64,000 nucleotides of DNA from NCBI RefSeq assembly GCF_008386695.1, contig NZ_VUOC01000002.1, positions 984,481-1,048,480 on the forward strand, in the 5' to 3' direction. Position 1 is the first letter of the stretch. Every line of letters begins with the position of its first letter. The notes under the pieces were generated by a model. That model was not told the DNA's origin. It searched no databases and saw nothing but the letters and a program-made list of their open reading frames with translations. Below are positions 40,850 through 48,754 of this stretch, piece after piece. The stretch is from Chitinophaga agrisoli. GTDB lineage: Bacteria > Bacteroidota > Bacteroidia > Chitinophagales > Chitinophagaceae. The translations under genes were made by a program, and so were the position numbers.

Positions 40850-42766
40850 TTATTCATTCTTCACAAATACCAGTTTTGCGCGGTCTGCCTTGTATACGTT
40901 GTCGTAAAACTGCTGCAGCTCTGCAAAGGCGGTGGCCGGGTATACGCCGGCCTCGCAACTCATGGTGCGCACGTAGGTAACGATGCTATCCTGTACGGTT
41001 GCCCTGCTGGAATAGGTACCAAAACGCGTATGCAGCAATGTGATCTTTGGCAGGGTTTCAGTCCGGTATCCTGCAGGTATAGTTATCTGCACGGAGTCAA
41101 CATCAACAAAGGAAAAGGTGCGCCGGATCTCAGATTCCCGTTGACTTTCGCTGTTGATGCGCATACTGCTTTTATTAAGCAGGTTGGGCTCTATGAACAT
41201 CCGTTTGCCGCTGATAGCTGCATAGTTCCGGGCTGTTAAGGTCAGGTCTTCATTAATGCCGGGGATGGCGGTGCCCAGCTCTTTCCACTCGTAATGCTGC
41301 ATATCATAGCTGGGCAGGTCAAGAGAGGAGCCTATCCACTGCTTTAACTGGTCTTTGCTCCACACATGCAGACGGCCCTGCATATCATCCTGTTGTTCGC
41401 CGGTCATTACGGTATGCGCCTGCACCAGTACGTTCCCCTCCGGGGTAATGCTGGCGTTTATATGCCGTAATTGCCGGTTCTCGTCTCCCCCATATACGGG
41501 CGTATGTACCAGCTTACCGCCTTTCTCTGTTATGATCAGCACGGGACGGTTGGCGGTAAAACTGCCCAGGTAGCCGGCAGGTAATAATTGGCTGGTACAC
41601 TCCAGCCAGGTGGTATCCTTGCCCATGGGTACACAGGCTATAACGTGATTAAACTGGTTGCTGGGAAAGTCCTGCTCCATATCCGTTCTGCCGTTGCCTG
41701 ACTTTACCAGGGTACAATAGCCAGTGATGCCCGCCTCTTTCAGCATGGCGCACATATAGTTGGATAGGGCCTTACAGTCGCCATAGCCTTTGGCCGCTAC
41801 AGCCGTTGCATCAAAGGTTTGCCAACCGCCTATACCCAATTGTATGCTGATATAACGGGTGTGTTCCTGCAGATAGCGGTATAATATTTTTATCTTCTGC
41901 CGGGGGTCGCTGACGCCATCGGTCAATTGATGTACGGTTTGTTTGGCAGCTTCCGGCAGTTGATCGCGATCTTTGTTAAGCTGGTACATAAATTTTCCGT
42001 ATTCCTCCCAGCTGTTCATGTTTCCTTTGTAGGCTTCCATCTCAAAATCGCTGGGGGCCAGCCATACCGCAGTAGTACATGTATTCCAGCCGGGTGCAAA
42101 CACTTCGTCTGTACGGGCTTTCATCCCTTTTGCCTCCCAGGTGTATATGCGGTTCTCTTTTTCTGTGGCTATCCGGGGCTCGCCCTGGTAGTGGAAAGCC
42201 CGGTAACGCAGTTTATAGTTAGCCGGCACACTCACACTGATGCGGCTCTGCTCTACCGCCAGATCGCGCTGGCCCTGCGGCACCCAGTCCGGGAATATGT
42301 AGGTATTATTGTAACGCATCGTCACTTCAAATTCCACGGTATAAGGGAACGTGCTATGATAGAAAGCATATTTCTTTGCGCGGTCGTCTGTCGCAATAGA
42401 AAAACCATCCGTTAGCCCAATATCTTCCAGGTATCCCTGTTTCAGCTTCTTTACGCTTTTACCGTCCGCATCATATAAAACGCCGTGTATAGCGCGTATT
42501 TCCCGCAGCTTATCGTAAGGCACTAACAGGTGCGCATTATCTTCTCCATTGCCATCCAATATAGTGATCACATAATGCCTGGTATAGAGGCTTTCATTGC
42601 TGCTTGTCATTGTAAAGGTGATCTCCTCCATGCGTTTTACAGCATGCGCTTTCTCTTTTAATGCGGCCGGGATGGTGGAGGCAGGGTATTGAGGATCGCC
42701 TGCCAATGCCGGCAAAGTTGCCAGCAGCAGGCATATATAATAAAACGAGATCAATAGTTTATACAT
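40850..42766 (-). CDS. DUF3857/transglutaminase-like exported protein (Cys intact)
   Basis: The 638-aa protein starts with a signal peptide (MYKLLISFYYICLLLATLPALAGD). A DUF3857 domain occupies about residues 50-230, followed by a transglutaminase-like core (about 270-420) and a C-terminal beta-rich domain. The core has K-G-Y-G-D-C-K-A-L-S-N-Y-M with the catalytic Cys and F-N-H-V-I-A-C-V with the His; the third position has Glu (W-L-E-C-T) where Asp is usual. It may be a periplasmic peptidase or crosslinking enzyme; the substrate is unknown. It lies 20 bp downstream of its Cys-less paralogue and is probably cotranscribed. Confidence 0.85.
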   Translation of the reverse strand: MYKLLISFYYICLLLATLPALAGDPQYPASTIPAALKEKAHAVKRMEEITFTMTSSNESLYTRHYVITILDGNGEDNAHLLVPYDKLREIRAIHGVLYDADGKSVKKLKQGYLEDIGLTDGFSIATDDRAKKYAFYHSTFPYTVEFEVTMRYNNTYIFPDWVPQGQRDLAVEQSRISVSVPANYKLRYRAFHYQGEPRIATEKENRIYTWEAKGMKARTDEVFAPGWNTCTTAVWLAPSDFEMEAYKGNMNSWEEYGKFMYQLNKDRDQLPEAAKQTVHQLTDGVSDPRQKIKILYRYLQEHTRYISIQLGIGGWQTFDATAVAAKGYGDCKALSNYMCAMLKEAGITGYCTLVKSGNGRTDMEQDFPSNQFNHVIACVPMGKDTTWLECTSQLLPAGYLGSFTANRPVLIITEKGGKLVHTPVYGGDENRQLRHINASITPEGNVLVQAHTVMTGEQQDDMQGRLHVWSKDQLKQWIGSSLDLPSYDMQHYEWKELGTAIPGINEDLTLTARNYAAISGKRMFIEPNLLNKSSMRINSESQRESEIRRTFSFVDVDSVQITIPAGYRTETLPKITLLHTRFGTYSSRATVQDSIVTYVRTMSCEAGVYPATAFAELQQFYDNVYKADRAKLVFVKNE

Positions 42767-42786
42767 AAAATAGCGTTGGATCGATG

Positions 42787-44802
42787 TTATGCTTTTTTCT
42801 TCAGAACGATCTGTTCCCCTTGTTTCTTTACGATCATATCAAAAAAGCCGCGCAGCGCTTCATATTCATCCGGCCGGAAATTAGCCCGTTTCAGCTTGAT
42901 GCGGCAGCGGAACTGTATATTCCTTTCTGCCTGTGCGATCATATACTGGAACATGCCTTCATCTTCGTTAAAGGTGACCATAGTGGATTTAGGCAGCTCT
43001 TCCACATCATAACCAGCGGGGATCTCCAGATTCAGCGTATAGATTTCGTCCATGGTGCAAGGCATTTCCACCGGGTATTTACGGTCCGGCGATTTAAAAG
43101 GGTTTTCTTTGGTCGCTTGTCCGAACATGGGATTGATGTACAACATATCCTCCTCACCCGGCTGCCAGTCGAAGTCGCATTTCACCATCACGGACTTGTC
43201 CAGGCTATCCAGGTCTTCAATGGAGGTATTATGTACATTGGTAAAGGCCTTTTCAAATGTTTTGAAGTATTCATCCTTTCCTTTATCACGCACCTGATCA
43301 CGGAGGCTATAAGAGCCAAAATAGGTGGGCCGTTGCTGATAGGTACCTTTCATGCCGGTGCTGTCCTGCATGATGAGCAGCGCGGTGAATTGCTGTTCCA
43401 GCAGGGAGTCCGCATCAAAGCTAACGGGCGTGGCGGCAGCATCCATCACCCTTGCGTGGCCGTTATAGCAGGAGCTATGCAGCTTGCCAAAGCCCAGGGG
43501 GTAGCTGGCATCCAGGTAACAGGGCTTACCATCCAGCTCTACCTGCGCTATAGTGTAATTAAAGCGGTCTAAAAGGGGGTAGAGCGGGTTTACATATCCC
43601 TCATTGCGGGCGCCGAGCATAACGGGATAGGCAGTAAGGTGGGCCTTACGTAACATAGCCACCAGCAGCAGGTTAATGTCCACTACGTTTCCATTCTTAC
43701 CAGTATACACGCTTTTAAGCGATGGTTTGTCCATATAGCGGGCATAATGGCCGGTACAGGTAACGTTGTTTTTTATAAAGCTATAAATCCGGCGGGCCTT
43801 TTCTTCGTCTGTTGTGGCGCCTTTTGTGAGTGTTTCCACATCATCATTCAGGAAGCCATTGTATTTATCCAGGGCAGCGCCATAGCGCTCTTCCTTCATC
43901 ATCTCCTCAGACAGCTTGGGCCAGGTGGTCATTACTTGTTTGACCACACCGGGGGACGGTCTTTCGACAGACCGCTGAAAGTCTATCCTACCTACATAGT
44001 TGTCCAACGTGGTGATAAAAGGTTCTGCCTTCAAGGCCGGCACATCCTTTGCCACCCAGCGGTACGTGCTTACATTAGCACTCACATTAGAATATTCTGT
44101 TTGACCCGTGCTCATGCCAAAAGCCTGAATGTCCCCGCGGAAGGGAAAACTTTTCATGCCATCTTTCCGCGGATCACGTTTTACTTCCTGATACCCCTGT
44201 GCAATGAAAATGTAATCAAAGAACTCAGGGATACTTACGGTATATTCGCTCCAAAGGCGGGGATATTCCCCCTGAAAATCCCAGGCCCTCAGCCGGAAAT
44301 TATTCAGGGAAGTGGTAGTATAAGTATATTCAATAATAGACCCTTCTTTTACCGCGGGCAGGGTAAACTTTTTGGATATCCAATTATCTTCTTCCTCTTT
44401 GCTGAATATATCTTTGCTATCCAATTTGGTTTCCACCACTTTACCGTTTTCGAGATTATAAGTACTGGCCTTGAGTGTGGGCATCTTATCCCCGTCCTGG
44501 CTATTATATTTATACAGGTATAAGGTTACACTAGCCTCATCATAACCGGCCTTGTCCACGATCTTTACCCGCTTGTGGCGTTTATATACCAGGCGCAGAT
44601 ATTGCCGGTCAGCCTCAAATTCAGAGGAGCCAATATCCGCCAGCACCACAGCATGGGCGCTGGTATCCTGTTCGTAGGCAGTTTTCTTGAAATCGTCCGG
44701 CGTGATCTTTCCGTATTTAATGTTGTTCTTTTCCTGTGCAACGGTTGATAGTGTTAACAAACAACCGGTTAGGATAGGTAGTACTACTCTTGTAATTCGC
44801 AT
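42787..44802 (-). CDS. DUF3857/transglutaminase-like exported protein (catalytic Cys missing)
   Basis: The 671-aa paralogue of the next gene has a signal peptide (MRITRVVLPILTGCLLTLSTVAQ), DUF3857 (about residues 50-240), a transglutaminase-like fold (about 280-450) and a C-terminal beta-rich domain. Where the neighbour has G-D-C-K-A-L-S-N, this protein reads G-N-V-V-D-I-N-L-L-L-V-A-M. The nucleophilic Cys is absent and the His position is Tyr (F-N-Y-T-I-A-Q-V). It is therefore probably non-catalytic, perhaps a binding partner or regulator of the active paralogue. Confidence 0.85.
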   Translation of the reverse strand: MRITRVVLPILTGCLLTLSTVAQEKNNIKYGKITPDDFKKTAYEQDTSAHAVVLADIGSSEFEADRQYLRLVYKRHKRVKIVDKAGYDEASVTLYLYKYNSQDGDKMPTLKASTYNLENGKVVETKLDSKDIFSKEEEDNWISKKFTLPAVKEGSIIEYTYTTTSLNNFRLRAWDFQGEYPRLWSEYTVSIPEFFDYIFIAQGYQEVKRDPRKDGMKSFPFRGDIQAFGMSTGQTEYSNVSANVSTYRWVAKDVPALKAEPFITTLDNYVGRIDFQRSVERPSPGVVKQVMTTWPKLSEEMMKEERYGAALDKYNGFLNDDVETLTKGATTDEEKARRIYSFIKNNVTCTGHYARYMDKPSLKSVYTGKNGNVVDINLLLVAMLRKAHLTAYPVMLGARNEGYVNPLYPLLDRFNYTIAQVELDGKPCYLDASYPLGFGKLHSSCYNGHARVMDAAATPVSFDADSLLEQQFTALLIMQDSTGMKGTYQQRPTYFGSYSLRDQVRDKGKDEYFKTFEKAFTNVHNTSIEDLDSLDKSVMVKCDFDWQPGEEDMLYINPMFGQATKENPFKSPDRKYPVEMPCTMDEIYTLNLEIPAGYDVEELPKSTMVTFNEDEGMFQYMIAQAERNIQFRCRIKLKRANFRPDEYEALRGFFDMIVKKQGEQIVLKKKA

Positions 44803-44891
44803 ATGCAGGGATAAATCTGGAACGAAATTAGGATTTTTTTGATTATAGCGTTTAGCACGAAAAGGGGAGTTTCCGCCGCGGGCGGGGGCGG

Positions 44892-44931
44892 CGGATGTGC
44901 TAATGTGCTAATCGGGGATGTGCAGATGTGA
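44892..44931. repeat. Octamer repeat, locus E (single arm)
   Basis: The units GATGTGCT, AATGTGCT, then GATGTGCA and GATGTGAG lie in one orientation only, with no facing arm. The site is the gap between the divergent DUF3857 gene and queG, so unlike the other copies it is at 5' ends. Confidence 0.75.
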
Positions 44932-44977
44932 GGGTACCGATGGTTGGCAGGCAGGGCTTAATCCCAATCCCATTCCT

Positions 44978-44985
44978 TAACTTTG
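44978..44985 (+). promoter_or_regulatory. -7 box of queG
   Basis: TAACTTTG matches TAnnTTTG exactly but lies only 10 bp before the queG ATG, which implies a very short leader. No matching -33 element is evident. Confidence 0.4.
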
Positions 44986-44995
44986 CGGCTGCATT

Positions 44996-45919
44996 ATGAC
45001 GCCAACGGAGAAAAATACCGTCTTTATCAAACAGCAGGCTGCGGCACTGGGATTTGACCATTGCGGCATAGCCCGCGCCACGCAGCTGGACGAGGATGCC
45101 CGCCGCCTGGAACAATGGCTGCATAAGGGCATGCACGGCTCCATGCATTATATGGAGAACCATTTTGATAAAAGGATCGATCCCCGGAAACTGGTAGATA
45201 ATGCCCAATCCGTTATCACCCTGCTGCTTAATTATTACCCGGAGCAACAGCAGCCGGCAGATGCGCCCCGTATTGCCAAATATGCCTATGGCCAGGATTA
45301 TCACGAGGTGATCCGGGCTAAGCTGAATACCCTGCTGCAACGTATACAGGAAACCATTGGGGAGGTAAATGGCCGCGGATTTGTAGACTCTGCGCCGGTG
45401 CTGGAACGCAGCTGGGCACAGCGCAGCGGTCTGGGGTGGATAGGTAAGAATGGGAACCTGATCCACAAACAGGCTGGCTCCTTTTTCTTTATTGCTACGC
45501 TGATCACAGACCTGGCGCTGGAGTACGATTCCGCCGCGGGCGATTACTGCGGCAGCTGTACGCGCTGCCTGGACGCCTGTCCTACCGGGGCCCTGGTGGA
45601 GCCGGGCGTGGTGGATGGCAGCCGTTGTATCTCTTACTATACCATCGAGCTAAAGGAGCTGCTGATACCGGATGAAATGCAGGGCCGTTTTGATAACTGG
45701 ATGTTTGGTTGTGATACCTGCCAGGATGTATGCCCCTGGAACCGTTTTTCCAAACCTAACAGCAATGTGGAGTTCACGCCTGTACCGGCTGTGCTGAACT
45801 TCCGTACCCGCGACTGGGAAGCCCTTACGGAAGAGAGTTTCCGCGAGCTGTTCCGCCATTCGCCGCTGAAACGGTCCAAGTTCAAGGGCATCCAACGGAA
45901 TTTGAAGTTTATTGGCTAA
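44996..45919 (+). CDS. queG: Epoxyqueuosine reductase
   Basis: The 307-aa cobalamin-dependent enzyme reduces epoxyqueuosine to queuosine in tRNA, the last step of queuosine synthesis. Two 4Fe-4S ferredoxin motifs are seen: [12 protein letters not shown] (near residue 183) and [11 protein letters not shown] (near 240). The conserved K-Y-A-Y-G-Q-D-Y-H and [10 protein letters not shown] motifs line the active site. The protein ends after the ferredoxin region and lacks the C-terminal HEAT repeats of longer homologues, a known shorter form. Confidence 0.93.
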   Translation: MTPTEKNTVFIKQQAAALGFDHCGIARATQLDEDARRLEQWLHKGMHGSMHYMENHFDKRIDPRKLVDNAQSVITLLLNYYPEQQQPADAPRIAKYAYGQDYHEVIRAKLNTLLQRIQETIGEVNGRGFVDSAPVLERSWAQRSGLGWIGKNGNLIHKQAGSFFFIATLITDLALEYDSAAGDYCGSCTRCLDACPTGALVEPGVVDGSRCISYYTIELKELLIPDEMQGRFDNWMFGCDTCQDVCPWNRFSKPNSNVEFTPVPAVLNFRTRDWEALTEESFRELFRHSPLKRSKFKGIQRNLKFIG

Positions 45920-46188
45920 TTGTGCTACATTTGTTTTATACTTTTTTCGAAGAGTATGTCGAAAATTACGTCAAAAATTACGTCATTAATAGCTGGCCTT
46001 TAGTGACAGCATTGGTTCAAGCCTGCACCTTCGCCAATGACCGGCAGTTAAACGAACTACAGTTAACAGGGGACAATATCACAGCCAGGAGCTGTTTCAA
46101 TTCTTTCTTCAAAACTATCATGCGCGACTAACGATATCTGCTAAGATCTTATGGACCTGAGTGCCATAACGTGGAATTTTAGCATTAA
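45920..46188 (+). other. Gap after queG with no convincing gene
   Basis: Between queG and the terminator at 46189 there is an open frame of 69 codons (GTG 45922 to 46131; the product starts MLHLFYTFFEEYVENYV). Part of it is generated by a 12-nt direct repeat (AAAAATTACGTC, twice around 45960-45985). The composition is unlike its neighbours and I see no family. The presence of a terminator further on leaves room for a small transcript here. Confidence 0.35.
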
Positions 46189-46217
46189 AAAGGCCGAACT
46201 CCTTCGGCCTTTCTTTT
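46189..46217 (+). terminator. Rho-independent terminator
   Basis: A 10-bp stem, AAAGGCCGAA / TTCGGCCTTT, with a 4-nt loop is followed by CTTTTT. It ends transcription coming from queG and shows that the hydrolase gene starts downstream at 46271, not at the in-frame ATG at 46151. Confidence 0.9.
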
Positions 46218-46270
46218 TACGGATGTTTTTGTATACATTGTATACCATTCTTCGAACCTACCTCTTTCTT

Positions 46271-46813
46271 ATGGACATAAGCGTTTTGACAGCCCCCGGG
46301 TTGGGAAGCTCAGGCCCTATGCACTGGCAGACCATCTGGGAGGAACAGCCCGGCTTTAGACGGATAGAACAGGAAAATTGGGACGCGCCCGTATGCGCAG
46401 ACTGGGTAGCCAGTATAGAGGCAGAGGTGGCGCTGGCCGGCCCGCAGGTAGTGATCGTAGCCCATAGCCTGGCCTGTATTGCATTGGTGCATTGGGCAGC
46501 GCAGACCCAATTAAAGATCAGGGGCGCGCTGCTGGTAGCCCCGGCAGATGCAGAAAGCCAGGGTTTCCCGAAAGAAGCTACGGGTTTTACCCCCATCCCC
46601 TTACTGCAATTGCCTTTTAAAAGTATTGTGGTGACCAGCACCAATGATGAATATGTAAGCCTGGAGCGGGCGCATTTCTTTGCCGATGCCTGGGGCAGCC
46701 GTTTTGTCAATACGGGAGCCAAGGGACATATCAATGCCAGTTCCGGCCTGGGCGACTGGCCGGAGGGACAGAAATTGTTAAAAGAACTGGTATCGGACTG
46801 GAATACCTTATAG
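46271..46813 (+). CDS. RBBP9/YdeN-type alpha/beta hydrolase
   Basis: The 180-aa serine hydrolase has an initial T-A-P-G-L-G-S-S-G-P-M-H-W, the nucleophile in A-H-S-L-A-C (Ser near residue 64), an Asp in T-N-D-E-Y-V-S and the His in G-H-I-N-A-S-S-G-L-G-D-W-P-E-G. The substrate of this family in bacteria is unknown. The frame continues upstream to 46151 through a terminator hairpin, so the ATG at 46271 is the real start. An ArsR regulator follows on the same strand with its own -7 box. Confidence 0.88.
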   Translation: MDISVLTAPGLGSSGPMHWQTIWEEQPGFRRIEQENWDAPVCADWVASIEAEVALAGPQVVIVAHSLACIALVHWAAQTQLKIRGALLVAPADAESQGFPKEATGFTPIPLLQLPFKSIVVTSTNDEYVSLERAHFFADAWGSRFVNTGAKGHINASSGLGDWPEGQKLLKELVSDWNTL

Positions 46814-46829
46814 TTTTCTTTTTATATCT

Positions 46830-46849
46830 TAATTTTGCAATTCGATTGC
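46830..46849 (+). promoter_or_regulatory. arsR-type promoter with overlapping palindrome
   Basis: The -7 box TAATTTTG (46830-46837, exact TAnnTTTG) overlaps by one base a 13-bp palindrome, GCAATTCGATTGC (46837-46849). This is a plausible autoregulatory operator for the ArsR-type gene starting at 46871. The DNA-binding role is inferred from position. Confidence 0.45.
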
Positions 46850-46870
46850 AGTACGATTAAATGATATGTT

Positions 46871-47146
46871 ATGGACACAAAGAAAGTGGAGAAAATATCC
46901 AAAGCGCTGGCAGATCCTAACCGGTTGTTGATATTGAAGGAGTTGCGGAAGAACCAGGACTGTCTGTATTGTTCAGACGTATATGAGTTTATTGACCTCA
47001 CACAGCCATCTATATCCCATCATCTTAAACAACTCTCTGACGCAGAACTGCTTATACCGGTAAAAGAAGGGCGGTATGTGAAATACCATTTGAATACGGG
47101 TATTATTGACCAGTATGTAGCGTTTTTGCAAGGTCTTAAAAGCTGA
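46871..47146 (+). CDS. ArsR-family transcriptional regulator
   Basis: The 91-aa winged-helix protein has the ArsR core: K-A-L-A-D-P-N-R-L-L-I-L-K-E-L then the recognition helix in T-Q-P-S-I-S-H-H-L-K-Q-L and the wing G-R-Y-V-K-Y-H. A C-L-Y-C-S-D-V motif before the recognition helix places two Cys where metal- or thiol-sensing ArsR proteins have theirs (usually C-V-C). It probably represses itself and possibly the HAE1 efflux operon that begins 390 bp downstream. Confidence 0.9.
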   Translation: MDTKKVEKISKALADPNRLLILKELRKNQDCLYCSDVYEFIDLTQPSISHHLKQLSDAELLIPVKEGRYVKYHLNTGIIDQYVAFLQGLKS

Positions 47147-47167
47147 CAGTTTTTTTACAGTTAACTT

Positions 47168-47512
47168 ATTGAAACATTTCAATAGATCGATAGCTTTGTG
47201 ACCTGTTGTAAACCATTTGGGTTTTTGGAGTTTCTTATCTATAGAAGTATTTGAATAGGTCATTAGGAGGTAGCGGGATGGTGTGGTGATAGGAAAAGGT
47301 CGTGAGAGGCAGGATGGTGAGAAAATAAGAAAAGGTGAGGAATAAGAAAAGGTCGAGAGCGAACAGTAGAGGCTCGGCCGGTTAGGATGGAGCGTGAAAA
47401 CACTTCGATGGATTGTGAGGGAGAACACAAGGTATTTCAACAGGTTAAATGAGTCTGATACAATTTATAATAAGTGGCTTTGCAGCCTTCAATATATAGA
47501 AACATTTCAATG
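47168..47512 (+). other. Purine-rich tract flanked by GAAACATTTCAAT sites
   Basis: This covers most of the 390-bp gap between the ArsR gene and the adaptor gene, which has no credible gene. The palindrome ATTGAAACATTTCAAT is at 47168-47183, and GAAACATTTCAAT recurs at 47499-47511. Between them (about 47263-47430) the plus strand is purine-rich with repeated AGGATGG and ATAAGAAAAGGT motifs (the latter or a close variant three times in 47288-47352). The GAAACATTTCAAT pair are candidate operators for the efflux genes. GAGCGAACAGT (47357-47367) recurs inverted in the clpB-upstream tract (38443-38453). Confidence 0.55.
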
Positions 47513-47536
47513 AATCAATTAAATAAGTACCCTTTT

Positions 47537-48613
47537 ATGAAGCGTCAAGTAACACTATTCAAATCCGGTTTATATGCATTGCTACTGGCCACCGGCGGCA
47601 GCTTGCTGCTGCAGGCATGCGCCAGCAAGGCCAATGACAAAGAGGCGACAGCTACGGCTGCTGCAGCCACGGCAGGGATACCGGCAGACGGGCATATAGT
47701 AAAAACCAGCTCTTTCAGCGATGAGCTGGAGATCACCGGGTCCCTGGTCGCTAACCAGGAAGTAAGCATTGTAAGCGAGCTGCCCCGCAAAGTAGTGCAG
47801 GTACATGTGAAGGAAGGTAACGTAGTAAACACGGGCGCCCTGCTGTTTCAGCTGGACGATGCCGATCTGCAGGCGCAGCTGGAAAGACTGCGGCAGCAGG
47901 AAAAACTGGCGGCCCTGAACGAGGCCCGTCTGAAAGACCTGATAGAACATGATGCCGCCGTGCAGCAGGATTATGATCAGGCCATCACCAACCTGAAAGT
48001 ACTGGAAGCGGAGATCCGCGCATTACAGGTAACCATTGCCAAAACACGTATCCGGGCGCCGTTTGATGGCCGTATCGGTATTATCCGCGCCTACCCGGGC
48101 GCACTGGTATCGCCCAACACGGAGCTGACCAATATTGTGGACGACAGCCGTATTAAGGTAGAGTTCCAGGTGCCGGAGAAATATGCGCATCTTATCCGCA
48201 TGAACGAACAGCAGGCCTTTACCGTGGCTTCTGATACCACATTATATCATGCTACGGTAATTGCCAAGGAATCGCAGATTGATGCGCAGACCCGTACACT
48301 GCTGATCCGCGCTATTACGCCTAATGCGCAACGCGCCCTGGTACCGGGACAGAGCGCCCGTTTAACGCTGGCCCTCCGCACGGCGGATAATGCGCTTAAG
48401 ATCCCCAGTCAGGCGCTGATGCCTTCTGCAAAAGGATATGCGGTATACCTGGCTAAGAACAAGGCGGTACAATTCACAGAAGTACAGATAGGACAGCGTG
48501 GGGCGTATGATGTGCAGATACTGAAAGGACTGTCTGCCGGTGATACGGTTATTACCAGCAACCTGCTGCGTCTTACGCCTGGCGCTAATGTGGAGCTTGT
48601 GACAGTTAAGTAA
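47537..48613 (+). CDS. RND efflux periplasmic adaptor lipoprotein
   Basis: The 358-aa membrane-fusion protein starts at ATG 47537 (MKRQVTLFKSGLYALLLATG...); the signal ends in the lipobox L-L-L-Q-A-C. Earlier in-frame starts (GTG 47474, ATG 47510) would lengthen the signal unusually. The domain order is a barrel-sandwich half, a coiled-coil hairpin (about residues 115-160, rich in Q/E/L), the second sandwich half (R-I-R-A-P-F-D-G-R-I-G) and beta-barrel and membrane-proximal domains. It bridges the RND pump and TolC-type channel encoded downstream. Confidence 0.92.
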   Translation: MKRQVTLFKSGLYALLLATGGSLLLQACASKANDKEATATAAAATAGIPADGHIVKTSSFSDELEITGSLVANQEVSIVSELPRKVVQVHVKEGNVVNTGALLFQLDDADLQAQLERLRQQEKLAALNEARLKDLIEHDAAVQQDYDQAITNLKVLEAEIRALQVTIAKTRIRAPFDGRIGIIRAYPGALVSPNTELTNIVDDSRIKVEFQVPEKYAHLIRMNEQQAFTVASDTTLYHATVIAKESQIDAQTRTLLIRAITPNAQRALVPGQSARLTLALRTADNALKIPSQALMPSAKGYAVYLAKNKAVQFTEVQIGQRGAYDVQILKGLSAGDTVITSNLLRLTPGANVELVTVK

Positions 48614-48754
48614 AAAATACAATACCCGGTGAAAGCATACCCGTCTTCTATATACACCACCATCACCTAATGCGTACTGAGTAGCATTTCACTGCCAACG
48701 AATGATCATCAACTAAGAACTTTTTTTTCCTCTTTTATTTATTAAACAATTTTT

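Noticed and set aside
45922-46131. 69-codon frame following queG
   Set aside because: Starts with GTG, includes a 12-nt direct repeat translated twice, has no family resemblance and its composition differs from neighbouring genes. Kept only as an unassigned gap.
46151-46270. N-terminal extension of the RBBP9-type hydrolase
   Set aside because: A strong terminator hairpin lies inside it at 46189-46217, and the alpha/beta hydrolase fold begins at 46271.
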